Assembly: GCA_051294375.1 (NCBI GenBank)
Contig: CM119267.1
Coordinates: forward strand, 10,911,045 to 10,975,044
Length of the DNA stretch: 64,000 nt
Reading direction: 5' to 3'
From: Paraspadella gotoi
Taxonomy: Eukaryota; Chaetognatha
The notes under the pieces are model-generated. The model was not told where the DNA came from and did no database searches. It worked only from the letters and a program-made list of their open reading frames with translations. This document shows, piece after piece, positions 1 to 53,821 of this stretch. Each line of letters begins with the position of its first letter. Within the stretch, counting starts at the first letter, position 1. The translations under genes and the position numbers were made by a program.

Positions 1-58
<58 letters not shown>
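1..58. repeat. (CT)n microsatellite at window edge
   Basis: Almost pure CT with two TT interruptions; runs off the window start. Confidence 0.95.
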
Positions 59-1185
59 GTCGCGCCTTCAATCCCCACCCCCTCTCCCTCTCACCCTCTG
101 TTTCCGTTTGATGATGAACGCGACGACGGTGGCGCATGGGTTTTGTCCCTCAAAATCACGTGACCGTTTCTCACACAAATTCGTTCACGGCCTCTCTTAA
201 TGATTCCGAATGCCACAACCCTAATTGTGCCATTGCTCAAAACCACTTTCCCTCCCCACCCCGATATCCGGTCACTCAATCACCTCCTTTCCCCCCCCCA
301 TAATTTCGCCCCCCTTTTTTTTTTCCCGCGCAATAACCGTTTGACCTTTTTTTCCCTCTTTGATGATCCACTTTACGGAACGTTTCCATCGATTAACCTC
401 ACCCTGCGCCATCGCGCCGCTGATGACCGCCCATTTACCTGAAACCGTTTAAAACGATCGACCGACCCTTACCCTTTCAACTTACCCGCAGCCACTCCCC
501 TGCCCGATTCGCCACCTCAGTTTCCTTAAACTTGTCCACATCCAAACGTAACCCTCTAGCTCCTCAATCCCCGAAGCCCCCCGTCGAACCCCCAGACCGT
601 CCCGTGGGACCGAGATTCTCCCCGTCCACCGTCCTCGTCTCCACGCCCACCGTGTCCGCCGCCCGCGGAGCTTCTTTTCGGTCCCGACCCTCCACGTCGG
701 AGGGTCTACCGAGCCCGATGGGCGGAGCGATTAACGGTGACGAGTCAATCCCACTTCCCCTACTTCTCCCTCGTTTCACACCCCGCCCATCCTGCATTCA
801 CCGCCGACCGTTCACTCTCCACGTTCTTTCACTCGACCAACTCTTTTCACTCCTCGCACAGCGGGAACGCGTTCGACCGCTTTTTCACGCGCCGCCGCCT
901 CCGTCTTTCGATGGGAGACCAGAGGTATAAAGCCCGCCCCAAATCTCCCCCCCCTCTTGGTTTGGCCCATTCAACCCCGAAAACCATTCACGCTCGTTCA
1001 ACGTACGTTTCTATGTCACAGTTAATAGCACCGACACGCACATTCTCTATTCGAATTTTGTCGCCCTATCTGATTTCGTTCTAGGTTTGCCCCTACGATA
1101 TTATTTTTATTTTTTTCGTTTTTACCTTTCCTTTTTTTATTCTTTTTCTCGTTTCTTTTTCTTCTTAGTCGGTCGGTCTTTTCTT

Positions 1186-1275
1186 CTTTCTTTCTTTCTT
1201 CTTTCTTTCTTTCTTTTTCTTTCTTTCTTTCTTTCTTTCGTTCTTCCTTTTTTCTTTCTGTCTTTCTTTTTTTAA
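1186..1275. repeat. (TTTC)n microsatellite
   Basis: Imperfect TTTC repeat inside a long T-rich tract. Confidence 0.85.
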
Positions 1276-1584
1276 TCTAGTTTTCCTCCTTTTTTCTCAC
1301 GCTTCCTCTACTTTTCTCTCAATTCCATCCGTTGATCTTTCAATTTCCTCCTCATCTTTACAATTTGTTATAGATTTTTTTTTCCTTCTCGAAACCCTTT
1401 CACCCTCCGCGAATCAATCTCACTCGTGTGTTTGTGAACGACTGAACGTGACTCTCTTTTTCTTCCCCTCGGGCAACTTGTTTCGATTTTTTTTTCTTTA
1501 AATTTATATTTTTGTATTTTGTTTTGGGGTGACGGATGCACTTTTCCTTCGGCAGAATAGAACGAACGTGCATCACGAGTGAAA

Positions 1585-1698
<114 letters not shown>

Positions 1699-1964
1699 CC
1701 ATTACTCCCCTGTTAAAAATCCAAACTCGTACAATAGACCTAATCTCGTGAAATTGTCATATTACATAGTTTTAATATCTCTAGTATCATAGAAGAGTCG
1801 TCGAATTAATAAATTGTCGTTTTTGAGTTGTCTAACTAACGACAAAAGTGATTAAAAATAATCAGCGTCCATATAACCCTACTGACTCTACATTTTTATA
1901 TAGATTTTAATGAAGATCAACAGTAGACTCGTCCAAGACTTAGTACGGAAAAAACCACGCACAA

Positions 1965-1998
<34 letters not shown>
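1965..1998. repeat. (AAT)n microsatellite
   Basis: About eleven copies of AAT/ATA. Confidence 0.9.
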
Positions 1999-1999
<1 letters not shown>

Positions 2000-2448
2000 T
2001 AGTTCATCGTTTCTCGATCTTCTCCCCTATCCCGATCAATAGAAAAATTCTTTTTTTTAAAACTCACCTTTATTTCTTCCCAATTCCACCCAACTCGTTT
2101 TGTTTCCCTTTTCGACCTTGACTCCTTCGTGACCTCTCCTCCGCCCCGTTTCCCCCCCCCGGTCACTTTGTCCCCCTTCGCTAGAAAACCTTCTCAAACG
2201 CAACCTCTCACTTCTTCGTTTCTCCCTCTTTTCGCCCCATTCCTCGCCCCTTTCCTGGCCCCGCCCCTTGTCGCAACGCTCCTCACCCCTCCCATTCCCG
2301 CCGATCCCCGCCCGCGTCTCGAACGTCCGCCTCCTCTTCCGATTGGCGCCCATCCGGCCCTTCCCGTCCCTCTCCGCCTTTCGCGACCGCCGACGCCGCC
2401 GACCCGCTCCACGGCCCGCGCCTCGATGACCCCGCTTTCGCCCGAAAG

Positions 2449-38060
<35,612 letters not shown>

Positions 38061-39334
38061 TTGATTTTTTTTTTTTTCCGGTCGCGAAAATGGCGCCGAA
38101 ATGACCCGAAAGAAAAGGAGAGATCGGCTTTTTTTTTTGCGCGCGCGCGAACATGCAACTAGAAAAAATGTAATTCTTTCGCCTTACTTTCTGTTTTATT
38201 ACGGTTTAGCTTTTTTATATTATTTGAAACGAAATATTATACTTATTATTGTCGTTATCATGACACAAGTATCCTCGTAGATTTACGAACACAGATACCG
38301 CTTTAACTGCTAAAGTGCATGGATTTACTTAGCGTAACATTCTACGATTTTATAAACAACGTTATTTTTTCACGTTCTGCTTTTTATTTTCAAGGCAGCT
38401 TTCAGAATTGAATGTCTGTGATATAATTGCCACGGTAGCTTTTCTTTCTAGTGAATTCCGCAAGATACTACATTAGGAATTCCAAAAATTCTAGACTCAG
38501 ATTAGAAATGGTTATTACGAGTTTTGTTGCTTTACTCTTATATTAGAGCAAAATTCTCTTATATTAGAGCAAATTCCATTCACCCGTTCTCTGTCGCACA
38601 AATCATTATGGAACAGTGTTTATTTTTGAAGAATTATAAGCATTCATGTTTAAAAAAAGATAATTATTTTCTCAAACTTTTGTAGGAAAACGTAGGAACT
38701 TTTTACTTAGATAAAAAAAAATACTATTTGCCATTCATAAGGTTTTCGACGCAGACAAAGACTAGCGTTTTTCAGACATGGTCCTTGTTTAAGTATAACG
38801 AAGTCTTTTGAACCGGAAACCAAATTTGGTGACGCCGGGTCGCACATTGCCCGAAGATTAGCCTCGACGACAACGGCAATAGAGATGCGGTCGACCCCAT
38901 TCTTGTAAATCTCGTGACCACGCCCAACGACGTCGCGAATCTCGATCCTTCTTCGCCCTTTGTTTTCTCGGGCGAAAAAGAAACCCATTTCTGTTGCGTC
39001 CGACGACCCGAAAAAGTTAAGATCGACGGAAACGCGATGCGCCGCCGCCGCGGATGGCCGGGGAGGCTTTGGTTCCCGCCGTATAGGGGGAGTGTTCTTG
39101 TCTTGTTTATACTTATAGGGTGAAAAAAGAAATGAAAAAAGTGATTGGATTGTGTGAGGGTTTAAACATGTATTCAATTCTTATCATTGATTAGAATGTG
39201 TTGTACGAATTGCACGCAGTAAAACAATTAACAATTGTATTTAAACATATAAGGAAATTCTTTGATATATTTTACCAAGTCATTGATAGGGAACCCAGGT
39301 ACTCTGGGATTGAATATACTACTGTAAGAGAGTC

Positions 39335-39500
39335 TTGATTGAAAGCTTGCTTTGTCCTGCTATGTTATTATCTTCAAAGAGGGATGGGGCCTTAACCCAA
39401 GAGAGCATGTCCTACTCTTGGAGCAAGGTAACTTATTTAATAAATGAATGGATAATGTTTATATTGGCTGTACTAATTTCACAAGATATATTATTGACAC
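39335..39500 (+). repeat. Dispersed repeat, copy related to 47930
   Basis: Shares GAGTCTTGATTGAAA-like, CCTGCTATGTTATTATCTT, and AATGAATGGATAATGTTTAT segments in the same order with 47930-48090. Confidence 0.8.
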
Positions 39501-41147
39501 ATCAAGTAGAGACGGTAGTCCGATAATAGTCACCAATAATGAACGATAACGATCCCCGACACGTTTTATAATTTTAAACGTGAAAAACCGACACATTCCC
39601 ATCAGAAAATAGAGCTTTGTCGTCCCCCGTGATTCCACGTGATTGGGTGATTTGGATCGGGAACATCTGTCCCTTGATGCGACCATCTGAAGCATCGTTT
39701 GTGGCGAATTCCGTGTTTGGAAAAAATCGCATCTGGCGCAGCAAGATTCATGGCACTTGGCACCTTTTATGACTCCGAAAGCAACGAAGGTTTGAACACT
39801 TATTGTAATGATTTTTTTTTTTCGTTTTGGTTCGTCATTCTGACATTATCCTTTAGACGTATGACTGTGATTGTGAATGATAAAAATGGGCTCGGAACTC
39901 CTGAAAGAGAGAGCTTCACCCAATGTTAAAATATTTTCGCGTCTTTGCACCGTTTCGTTTTTTTTTTTCGCAAAGTTGTGGCTTCGTCACCCCTTTTTCA
40001 AGGGTCGCCCGTATGAAACGTGGGTTGGGAACGGAAGAAAGTTAGTTGTGACCCCACGGCCGGTGACCTCTCTCGGAAAAAACGTAACAAACTGAAATTT
40101 CCTTAAATTTCGTCTCAAACAAACAAACAAACAAACTGGTACCTCGGAGGGGAGAGGAACGACGGAAAAGTGACTCCTATGTGCGAATGAAAGGAAAGAT
40201 TGTCGGGTCAATTACGGATGTTGTCCAGGGGCTTAAGCTTTGCTCTAAATCTAACGCCAAAACACCATCGTTACCTCCTGTTAAACGATCCAACAATTGG
40301 AACAATTGCGAGACCAAGTATCGCTGGGCTAATTCTTGATGCGGTGTACGCCCCCGTCCCGTACTTATACTTATAATTGTAATTGTACTTTTGTCTTGTA
40401 CTTCTATCGATATTTAAGAATAAAGACCAAGTCGTGGCATGCAGCTGCGGTGGGGTCAATGTGACAATGGGTGTTGCCGTAAAGTGGTTGAGACGGATGC
40501 GTCGAATTCCTGAAATAGAGACGCCGCTACTCGATTCACTTTTGTCCTGCGCCTTAGCAGAATTCGCAAGAGGGCGTGAAAAGGCTGCTTTCCACCTGAG
40601 CATCGGAAACTCGGCGCCCGACGAGACGATAACGTTGTAAACAACGACTAACCTTAATGCGGAAATCATGGTTAATCCTAAGCCTTTTACTTTTTTCTTT
40701 CTCTTTCTTTAGATCAAGTATCGGCGCAAATCTCACAATTCTTCCCTTCCTCAAAATCTTATGGTCTCGTTAGAGATCTAAGATTCAAGCCACCGCAGAC
40801 CCTTGGAGACTAGACATGGAGAGACTAAACATTTTTTTACATCGATGTTGACATACTCGAAAATAGTGTTAAATTCCAAAGAGAATTTATTTCGAAATCT
40901 CAGAACCTCATCCTCAGGGATAGTGTCACGAAGTATCGGTATTTGATTTTCTTACACAGTCAGAGAAAAACATATATATTTTTTAAAAAATTGTTTCTAA
41001 AATTTTCGATAAATGTAAATTCGGTTTGCTTTTATAGATTTTTTTGTTTCCGCCCTGCGCGTCTTTCATTAGGTTAAAAAAAAAGCTTCAAATATTTAAG
41101 AGTTAACTAGATATTAACCTCGTTTTTAAAAAAGAAACTACCATCTA

Positions 41148-41692
41148 GGCAAAAAGTATATCACAATTGTTAAAACGTTCATTTATTAAATAAAAAATAT
41201 ATAAAACATGGATAAAACATGCTCAATATTTTATATGCCTTCCCTCGACTTTGACGACTGAGGGCATTTGTGATTCTTGGTCTTCTAGAGCGAGGAGCCA
41301 AGGCAAATGGTTTTGATTTGTTGTATCGCATTCGCAGTAATAATTTTGCAACGGTAAGTCTATTGGTGATAGATTATATTCTCTTTTTAAAGAGCTACAA
41401 TGGCAAACCTTTTAATGCCACCTTATGAACCAAAGAGAGGTGCAGTGCCTTTAACATAACCAACAAATAACTTAATACCGAAAATGGTATAATTTTGTTC
41501 GCTATTTCTATAACGATTGAAGCTATTAAAAAGGAAATTTAATGGAAATTTGTAAAATTCGTAAAACCCACAAAAAAAGTCTTATCTAAATTTAATGTAA
41601 ATTTTGAAATTTTCTGATTTCTTTGAAATCGAATAATTTTTTGAGAAGTTAATAGTTATCCTCCACAAAAAAAATGTGATATACTTTTTGCC
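41148..41692. mobile_element. Tc1/mariner-like MITE (545 bp)
   Basis: Perfect 18-bp terminal inverted repeats GGCAAAAAGTATATCACA and TGTGATATACTTTTTGCC, each flanked by TA. The flanks outside the TA also mirror each other (CATC/GATG), so the empty site was probably the palindrome CATCTAGATG. The interior is non-coding. TA duplication and short perfect ends fit a non-autonomous Tc1/mariner element. Confidence 0.85.
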
Positions 41693-42044
41693 TAGATGAT
41701 GCAATGGATTTAATGTTATGACCACTAACAGTTTAGAGATGGGTTTAAAACCCGATTATTTTATTTAAAATTCCATTTGATAACAATGAGTCTTTAAAAC
41801 TTTAGCAGCTACATAAAATGGTGCCAACTTTCCCGAGGCCGTAAATCTTTGTGGCGCCAGTAAATTATGTCAAAGCCATGGCGCGTCTTCGTAATCACTT
41901 CGCAGCGTTGTCGAGTTGACGACGACGACGACGACAACTTTTGCTTTTAGTTTCCTCTCCAATCAACGCGTCTCGATTAGTTTCTCCTCCTCTTTCGTTT
42001 TCTCCCTCCGCCGATCTTTTCACCCGAATTATGAGACGGATGAA

Positions 42045-42054
42045 NNNNNNNNNN
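42045..42054. other. Assembly gap (10 N)
   Basis: Ten Ns in intergenic sequence. Confidence 0.99.
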
Positions 42055-44414
42055 GTAATTTTACTCAAAGGAAGTGACTAAGACTGAAGCTTATGGCACA
42101 ATACGCAGTTCGGATGAGCGTGAAATTAGAAAAAACGGGGTTTTTCACTGTTTCAAGAATTCGGTTTAAGAATTGCCTCAGATTTTTAAATGATAATTTA
42201 TTTATAAAATTCCTTTCACCCCTCAACTCATCCACTTTTACGCACCTAGTTTTTGTCCTGGCGTGGACGTTGACTCACCTGACAACTCCCCCCTCTCTCT
42301 TACCAGCTTCTATCTCCACCTCAGGCCCCCGGCAAACGAGCGCGGTCCCTACTTCCCGCGACGCGACTTGACGCCGTGAGCGCCGATGCGCGCTGCCGTA
42401 GGCGACGAAGACGCGCATCATTCTCTCCTCCCGCGTTCGGCGCCGATGAATCCGCGCCGCACTTTTTCAACTTTTTCCATCGCTGCGATCGAAAAATTGA
42501 CGAAACAAAAAGGGGAAAAAAAAAACAAAAAACAAAACAATAAATACAAAGTAAATAACATAAAATATCCAAAAATAAATTGCAAATTATTTTTTTTTTT
42601 TATTGAAAATAATTTTTTTGTTCTCGGTACATTCCGCCTTCGATATTGACGAAGCTTGTCGCTATTCTATTTTATACAAATAATTTGCTTTTATTGATTA
42701 AGGAGTTTCGGCAGATCAAACCAAGGAAGACGATGAATAGAAACTGATTCAGGTCAGCTATCAGAATCATGCCTCTCAAAATTCGGATTAATTTCCCATT
42801 TATCTTTTTTTTTCTATTCTGGTTTAAACTCCGTACGTCTGAAAACAGTTTTTATTCGTTTTATGTGAAACAAATGAAATTGTTTTTAATATGCACGAAT
42901 AAAAAATGTTCTCTGGAATTATAAGTGGGGTGATGACTGTGGGGAGATCACTGATCAGTCCTTTTAATATTACGAACAAATTATCTCTGAACCAAGGGAA
43001 AGTGTTTGATTAAAGTTCAATTAACTATTGTCAACAAGAGGACATCTGTCATTGAGTCTTGAGACGCTTTGAGGCAATTTCCTTGTTGGAGAGCAAGAAG
43101 AATTGGATTGAATTCAAATTTGGCGATTGGATGACGCCATTCCATTTTAGTTCCGAACTAGAATGGAAGACGAGATTCCTTTCTCAGCTACCGCCCCATT
43201 CTCTCCAACCTCTGATTCGTGAGAGCTCGTGTTTACAAGAGAAAAGATTTTGATTAATGCAGATTCGACGTGGCAAATCCATGATGACCTTTCGAGCTCG
43301 AGATGTCATTTTGATAATTGGATTCTTGCTTTCGTCATCGCCAGAGGCACGCCGGTTCTGTCGGGGCAACCAAGGTGCCATATTCACGCCATCTCTCGAT
43401 AAATTTTGGAGGGCGATGATGGCAATGAAAACCAAAGATCCAAGGCGAATTAGTTGTTAGAAATAGAGAAACTCTGATTTGGCTTAAATTGCTTTTGGTA
43501 CCAGAGAGTGTCTCTTGGATTTACCTGGATTCCACGATTCTCAACCCTTAGGCAAGAGTTACTCTATTCGTCTCTCTTACCTCTCTTTGTGGATCTGAGT
43601 TCAGACATTTTCACGAATATCTTTAGGTTAATACGTATTTCATAAATGCCTACGGAAGAATCTTCTTTACTGAGAATTCCTACATGTGTTCGCAGTTTGA
43701 GTCTTCGAGAAAATCGATTCCGAATTGCGGTTCTTTGCGCAGACGGAAAATAAGAAGAAAAAATGGCGGTAATCGGATGAGAGCTCGTCGTTCATTAGCT
43801 CATCAGAGTGCGTGACGAGATTGTGAAACGAGGCGGGATCGTAAGCAATTCGCCATTGAACTTGCTATATATTGTATTTGAGGGCAACTTAGCAAAGTTC
43901 GGTAATGTCTTTTTAAAGTTTTTAATACTGCTTCCTTTCGATTTTCGTCTGATTAGCGAAAAATCATGGAGTGCGTAGGAGATAGGCGGACGGAGGAAGG
44001 AGCAGGGCGTTAACCTGGAGGTCTTTTTGATAAATCATGCAGTGTTGAACGGAGCCAGATCGAGGAGAATGACATCTGGGAATATCGCACGTTTTCCCAC
44101 GCTCACTGAGGAGTGAGGACTTTACACCTACAATCTTTTGTGGCAATCGCCTTTAAGTCTCTTCTGATAGTTTGAGAACGAAAACCCAGCCCGTTGCCCG
44201 TCCAGTGACATGGTCAAAGCGTAGGATCGTTTAGAACCGCGTTTTGCTTTAGAGCGTGAAGTGACTGAGAGGGTTCTCCATGCCTCTCTGTGAGTGTGGA
44301 TAATCCCCACACATTGCGGCCCAGTGGGTCTAGGAGATTTTTCCGTCAGTTGCCTTTCTTTCTGGAACTTCAGATTCGGGGGTAGGCTGTATAGTGGATC
44401 CCTCTTTTGCAAGG

Positions 44415-44495
44415 TCCGTTCCGACCAGGGCAAGAACCCAGGACCATTGGGTTCGGAGACGAAGCGTTAGCCCAGTGCGCTATTACGGCGCTGAT
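44415..44495 (-). repeat. tRNA-derived SINE-like head, minus strand
   Basis: Read on the minus strand it begins GCGCCGTAATAGCGCACTGG (box A-like TAGCGCACTGGGCTA). About 35-40 bases further it has TGGGTTCTTGCCCTGG, box B-like. It shares the GCGCCGTA start with 4151. Sequence down to about 44150 on the same strand may be its body. A degraded tRNA gene is the alternative. Confidence 0.45.
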
Positions 44496-45094
44496 GGAAG
44501 GAATAGTTGTATCCAACGGGTAGTGATATTGCATCACTCTACTATAAACTCTGGTATTATGGACGATAACCTTACGTGGCCGAACAAATGAAGCGTTTCA
44601 AGTCCTCGTCCAATTCGTCACCAAAATGTCAAAGTGGTGCACTAAAACCGTCAAAACGATCGCGTCACCAACATTCAAAAATATTGCGCCAAAAGGATTT
44701 AGTCAATGTCACATTTCAAACACTCAACGTTCGAAGTTGGGATTAGGAGCTCTTTTTTTTTCGTTACTCGTTAGATTGATTAATTAGAAAATCTGTTTGG
44801 CTTACTTTATGTCTACATAAAAAAGCTATCATGCTCGTTGTTCTTTTGTTTTTCAAATTGTAGATCAACAGCAACCTTGCCTCAACAGCAACCTCGCCTC
44901 GTCCAATCATCGCGGCAGAGGAAATTTTAAAAATGAGGACAAATTAATAAAGAAAAAAAAATTAACCAAGAGAATTCCCAAACCGAATCTCCCGTATTTC
45001 TAACCCCATCGAACCTTAGGGATCCCCAATGGCTCGCCGCTGCCCTCCCAACCATGTCCCTTAGGAACCGACGCCTTTCACGCCACATCCATCT

Positions 45095-45199
<105 letters not shown>

Positions 45200-45493
45200 C
45201 CCTTTGCGCCGGGTTTTTTTTTTTCCATTTTGGTGCGAAGAAAGATTTCTGTCATCCCGTTAACTAAGTGGGCGCCCTGGAGGCGAAGGGGGTTTTCGAG
45301 CGGGTTGAGGGTGGTTGGGTGAACGATTGCGGGCGAGGCGTTGATTTTGACGTCGTTGGCGTTCCGAGTTGTTTTGACAGGAATGAAAAATTTTCGAGGG
45401 TAGAAATTCTCGGGTTTTGATGAATAGGCTGGGATAATGAGACATCGCACACTATTTATATTATTCTATGAAAGATTCTTTCAATTTTTCTTG

Positions 45494-45496
45494 TTT

Positions 45497-45580
<84 letters not shown>

Positions 45581-45585
45581 TTTCT
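45494..45585. repeat. (CTTT)n microsatellite
   Basis: About 22 regular CTTT units. Confidence 0.95.
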
Positions 45586-45786
45586 TAATTTGTTTCTACA
45601 TTTTAATTTCTACATCTCATTTTTCTTTCACTTTTGTTTTGATCCCTGCGTCTGATGATTCTTGGATGTTAGTGTGATGACGTAAAAAATAAATTAACTG
45701 CAATAATCACTTTTCTATAATTCAAATGGCGCAACCTTTTTGACTATCAAAATTTCCTTAATATCCGATATCTACACGACTCCTTC

Positions 45787-45806
45787 ATCTCTCTCTCTCT
45801 CTCTCT

Positions 45807-45862
<56 letters not shown>
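45787..45862. repeat. (CT)n microsatellite
   Basis: CT array with CCC breaks. Confidence 0.93.
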
Positions 45863-45864
<2 letters not shown>

Positions 45865-47929
45865 TTCGCCTTATCTTTCTCTCTCCCTTTTTTTTCACCA
45901 AAATATGGGCCAAACAAGAATCGAAGAAGTTAGACAAATGACAAAATGTTTTGATTCGTATTTTTAAAAAAACCTATCAGTCTCAGCAATTGCTAAGATT
46001 TATTAAGTAACTCTATTATAGGTCAACCAAAATCTGAGCAAATAAATTTAGAACAAATAAAATAGTTCACTTTCCGAACCTACCGTTACAAATATAATTC
46101 AGAAATTGACCAAAATTTTGTTTTAAAAGTGTTACTTTTTTTTCGCTCCCATAAAATTAGAATTTTTGTTGAAACTGTTAAAACAATCGTAAGCATTTAA
46201 ACATTGAATTTTTTAGGTATTTTTTTTTCGGTTTATGATCTCAGGAACACGGCATAAGTCTAATAAATGGCCCTTTTGTTTTTCCGTAATCGGCCAATGG
46301 TGTCGCCTTGTATTTTATTCCCAGGCTCAGGTGCTTCGAGGAAAAAAAAAACCGAGGAAAAAAAAGAGGGTGAGAGAGAGTTTCACCGATGACTCCATCT
46401 GCATATGCAAACTAACTTTCTGGATCACCCATATTTTTTTTCTCTCTCGTTCTCTTCATTCCTTTATCATCGTTTGCTTTATCCCTTTTTTCTCTCTTCT
46501 GCCTTCGACGTAAATCGCGTCTTATCTCCCGTCTCTTTATTGCGGCTCGTGTCTCCCCAATCGAGTAAGCTTGCTTGTTTGACTGGCTTGGTTCGCTAGG
46601 ACTTAAGGAGTTGAGAATAATGTAAAAAGAAATGAATAAAAAATTTGAGGGGAAGCGCAAAAAAAAACAAAGAAAAACAAAAGACTGTGTAGTGTGTTCG
46701 TCCTTGTGTTATGACTTAGAGTGATCGAGGCGCGTAGCTATTACCTTGATGAACGATTCATCAAGCTTTTTTTCTTCAAAAATTTTCTACTTCTTTTTTT
46801 CTTCTTTTTTTTTCAATATTAAACTCCAAAGAAGAATGATCATCGTCGCCCACTTTCCCGGCTTCAACGCGATCAAGTTATCGCGAAAACTTATAAAGTT
46901 TATTTTTATCTACAGAGCCTAGAAACCATACATACTGTGCGATATAATTTATTATATTTATACATGCTTACTTATAACGGAGCAACTCATGGCCTAATTA
47001 ATCTTCGTCGCATTTTCTGTACATCTTCCTCGCCGCTTTTAATCTAAAACGTCACAAAACTTAACTCATTAGTCCGACACCATCTTTATCCCCGAATCAT
47101 CACATTCGAGCGACGATTTACACTTTTTTCCTCCGTTTTTCTCGATCACTTTTGCCGCCTTCGACTTCGTCGCCTTGGACGACCCAATCTCCATCTATCA
47201 TTTCATCCGTCAGTCGCTTCTTCATTGCGAATTCCGCTCGACTCTCTCGGCATCAATGGTCGACATTTGTATTCGGGGATGCAGATGTTCGGCGGCGGCC
47301 GGGAGTTGCCATCTCCCTTATTTTTTTATGTATTTCTCTCGATCCGAAGATTCATCGCTCGAGGGAAAATTAATCGTTCGAAGTCGAATAAACGATTCTA
47401 GAGGTCACCAAGTCCGAATTAGGGCACGAATTTTCGTCGCCCTTTCTCTCTCCTTCATTTTTGTTTTTCTCTTTTCTTTTTTTTTAATTCACCTTACATT
47501 TTTGTTTTCAACTTTAGAATTGGGGTCGTTGGGTATCATAAGTAAAATGTCTCTTCCTTGAACGTTTATTAATTATTAAACAAAAATGTACGAAAATCCG
47601 AATCCGCCATTTCATTTTTAACGCTTATTAAAAACAGATTTGTATTTCATCTTTTAAAATCAACAAGATTTTAAGACGCATTTACATTTACAGTGGCTAC
47701 AATCATGTAGTTTAGATTCAGAAGAAGTATTATTGTCTAATTAATGAAAATTTTATAATGTTAGAATAAAATTTTCTTTAAAATTCAGTTTTGCTCTTGT
47801 CTTAAAAAAAAATAAATAACAACATAACTGCATTTTGTGCTCCACAAAATAACTTTTTTTTCATTACTTTAATTTTATTTTTAGTCTAAAATTGAATAAG
47901 TGAATAAACGAAAGAGTGAAAGAGTCTTG

Positions 47930-48090
47930 GTTAAAAACTTGAAGAGACCTGCTATGTCATTATCTTGTAAGAGTGATGGAGGCCGTAAACCACCAAAGCC
48001 TGTCCAAAGTCAGGGGCAAGATAGCTTATTTATTAAATGAATGGATAATTTTTATATTGGTTGTAACAATTTCATTTAGATATATAAAAA
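47930..48090 (+). repeat. Dispersed repeat, copy related to 39335
   Basis: Same order of shared blocks as 39335-39500, with the 3' block ATGGATAATTTTTATATTGG also seen at 5180-5280. It ends about 730 bp before the GPCR start codon. Confidence 0.8.
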
Positions 48091-48823
48091 TATATATAGA
48101 TTAAAAACAACTTTGTCTTTGTCGCTTGTCATTTGTTTTTAGTTTCCTATTCACAAGAAGATTATGCTTGCGCATCCATCATGGATGATTCCTACAAAAA
48201 AGACAAAAGGGAAGTTCCAAGTTTAAAACATTACTATAACTATTGATATAGATCTTTTTACCTTAGTTTTTAACCTTATCTTTATGTTCAAAATACTATT
48301 TTTAATGTATACATTAAACAACGAAGTGACAACGTTAATTGTTATCGAGATTTAAATTTAACGTTTATTTAAATTTGACTTTAAAATTAAAATATGTTGA
48401 AACAGCAATGACAAATTTTAAAGAAATTAAAGCAATTATAAATTTTTTTTCCTAAAAACTATTTAATTATATTATTGAACACACAAAAAAAAATACAGAT
48501 TTCTTGGGTTCTAAATTTGTAGATATCGAGAAGATTTGTGAAGTAAAAAGGTTATGAAAACTTGTTTTGCTGGTTTAGCCCATTGGGGTCATTGGGCTTC
48601 ATTTTGAGCACAAAGAAAATTGTTTTCGGCTCACCCAAGCCGCGGGAATAGGCTTTATTCGAATTAAATAATTATCTATAACAATCGTGAATCATAACTT
48701 TAATTTTCCGGCGCCTGATTTCAGCTTTATTTAAAACGAAGTTGATGACTGAAAAAATAATGCTTTACAAAACTACGTTTTAACTCTTGACCGAAAACGA
48801 AACATCGAAAAGACTCCGAAAGA

Positions 48824-53085
<4,262 letters not shown>

Positions 53086-53101
53086 ACCGTAGATATAATT
53101 G

Positions 53102-53107
53102 AATAAA
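53102..53107 (+). promoter_or_regulatory. Poly(A) signal AATAAA after the GPCR stop codon
   Basis: AATAAA 16 bp past the stop codon of the tenth GPCR exon, giving a very short 3' UTR. A second AATAAA at 54391-54396 would serve the possible alternative last exon. Confidence 0.5.
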
Positions 53108-53363
53108 TCAAATCAAATCAGATCAATCAAAATATTCCAATCAATTGATTAACCACGTGGTTAATGCAAATAAAATAAAATCCTTTAATATCCAATTAAA
53201 AAAAAACTGTTTGAAATTACTCTTCTTGACCCAACTTAACCTCGGTTAACTTCACTTCCCGAAAGAGAGAAGAGAAATATCGAGATATATAGAGCATGCT
53301 TACTCTTCTGGGCCCTCGACCTTCCAGCTCTTGGACGGACCGACTACTACAAATAACTCTGGG

Positions 53364-53365
53364 CT

Positions 53366-53410
<45 letters not shown>
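53364..53410. repeat. (CT)n microsatellite
   Basis: CT array downstream of the GPCR stop codon. Confidence 0.93.
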
Positions 53411-53415
<5 letters not shown>

Positions 53416-53709
53416 TCTCATCTCTCTTTCTCTTCCTGGCTTTATCTTCGGCTAGATTGCTTAATGCCTTTTAACACGGCCTCCGATCATTCGTTCGTTG
53501 CGGGCCGCTTCACTCCACACTCCCTCATCCCAGAATTGGTGAAGGGGGTGAGGTGAGGTGAGGGTCGTAAAGGGAGTTAGTTCTTAAATCTCTAGCAGAC
53601 GGACCCTTTTAAAAAGGGGGCAAAGAGTCGGGAAGGAGATACAAATTCATTCCCCCTTTTTTTCCGATTCTTCGTACAATATCAACCCTTACTCTCCCTT
53701 ACCCCGCAG

Positions 53710-53821
53710 ATCGAGAGACTCCCCCACCGCTCTGCCTCCGCCGAACGGTCTTAGCCAAACGCGTATCCGGGCTTCCAATGTCGAGGATGTCCGGATCCGA
53801 AGAGGCAGCACTCATTTGTGA
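53710..53821 (+). CDS. Possible alternative last exon of the GPCR
   Basis: After a good acceptor (pyrimidine-rich tract ending CCCCGCAG) there is an open frame of 36 codons in the phase required by the donor at 52303. It ends RRGSTHL and then a stop. If used, it replaces the acidic tail of exon 53004-53085 with a basic-polar tail that ends in T-x-L, the form of a class I PDZ ligand. AATAAA follows at 54391-54396. Only phase, acceptor and an open frame support it, and such a frame can arise by chance in this GC-rich patch. Confidence 0.35.

Noticed and set aside
40211-40640. Possible LTR (TGTTGTCC... with AATAAA before AAGTCG)
   Set aside because: No second copy, primer-binding site or coding frame could be found in the window, so an LTR call is not supported.
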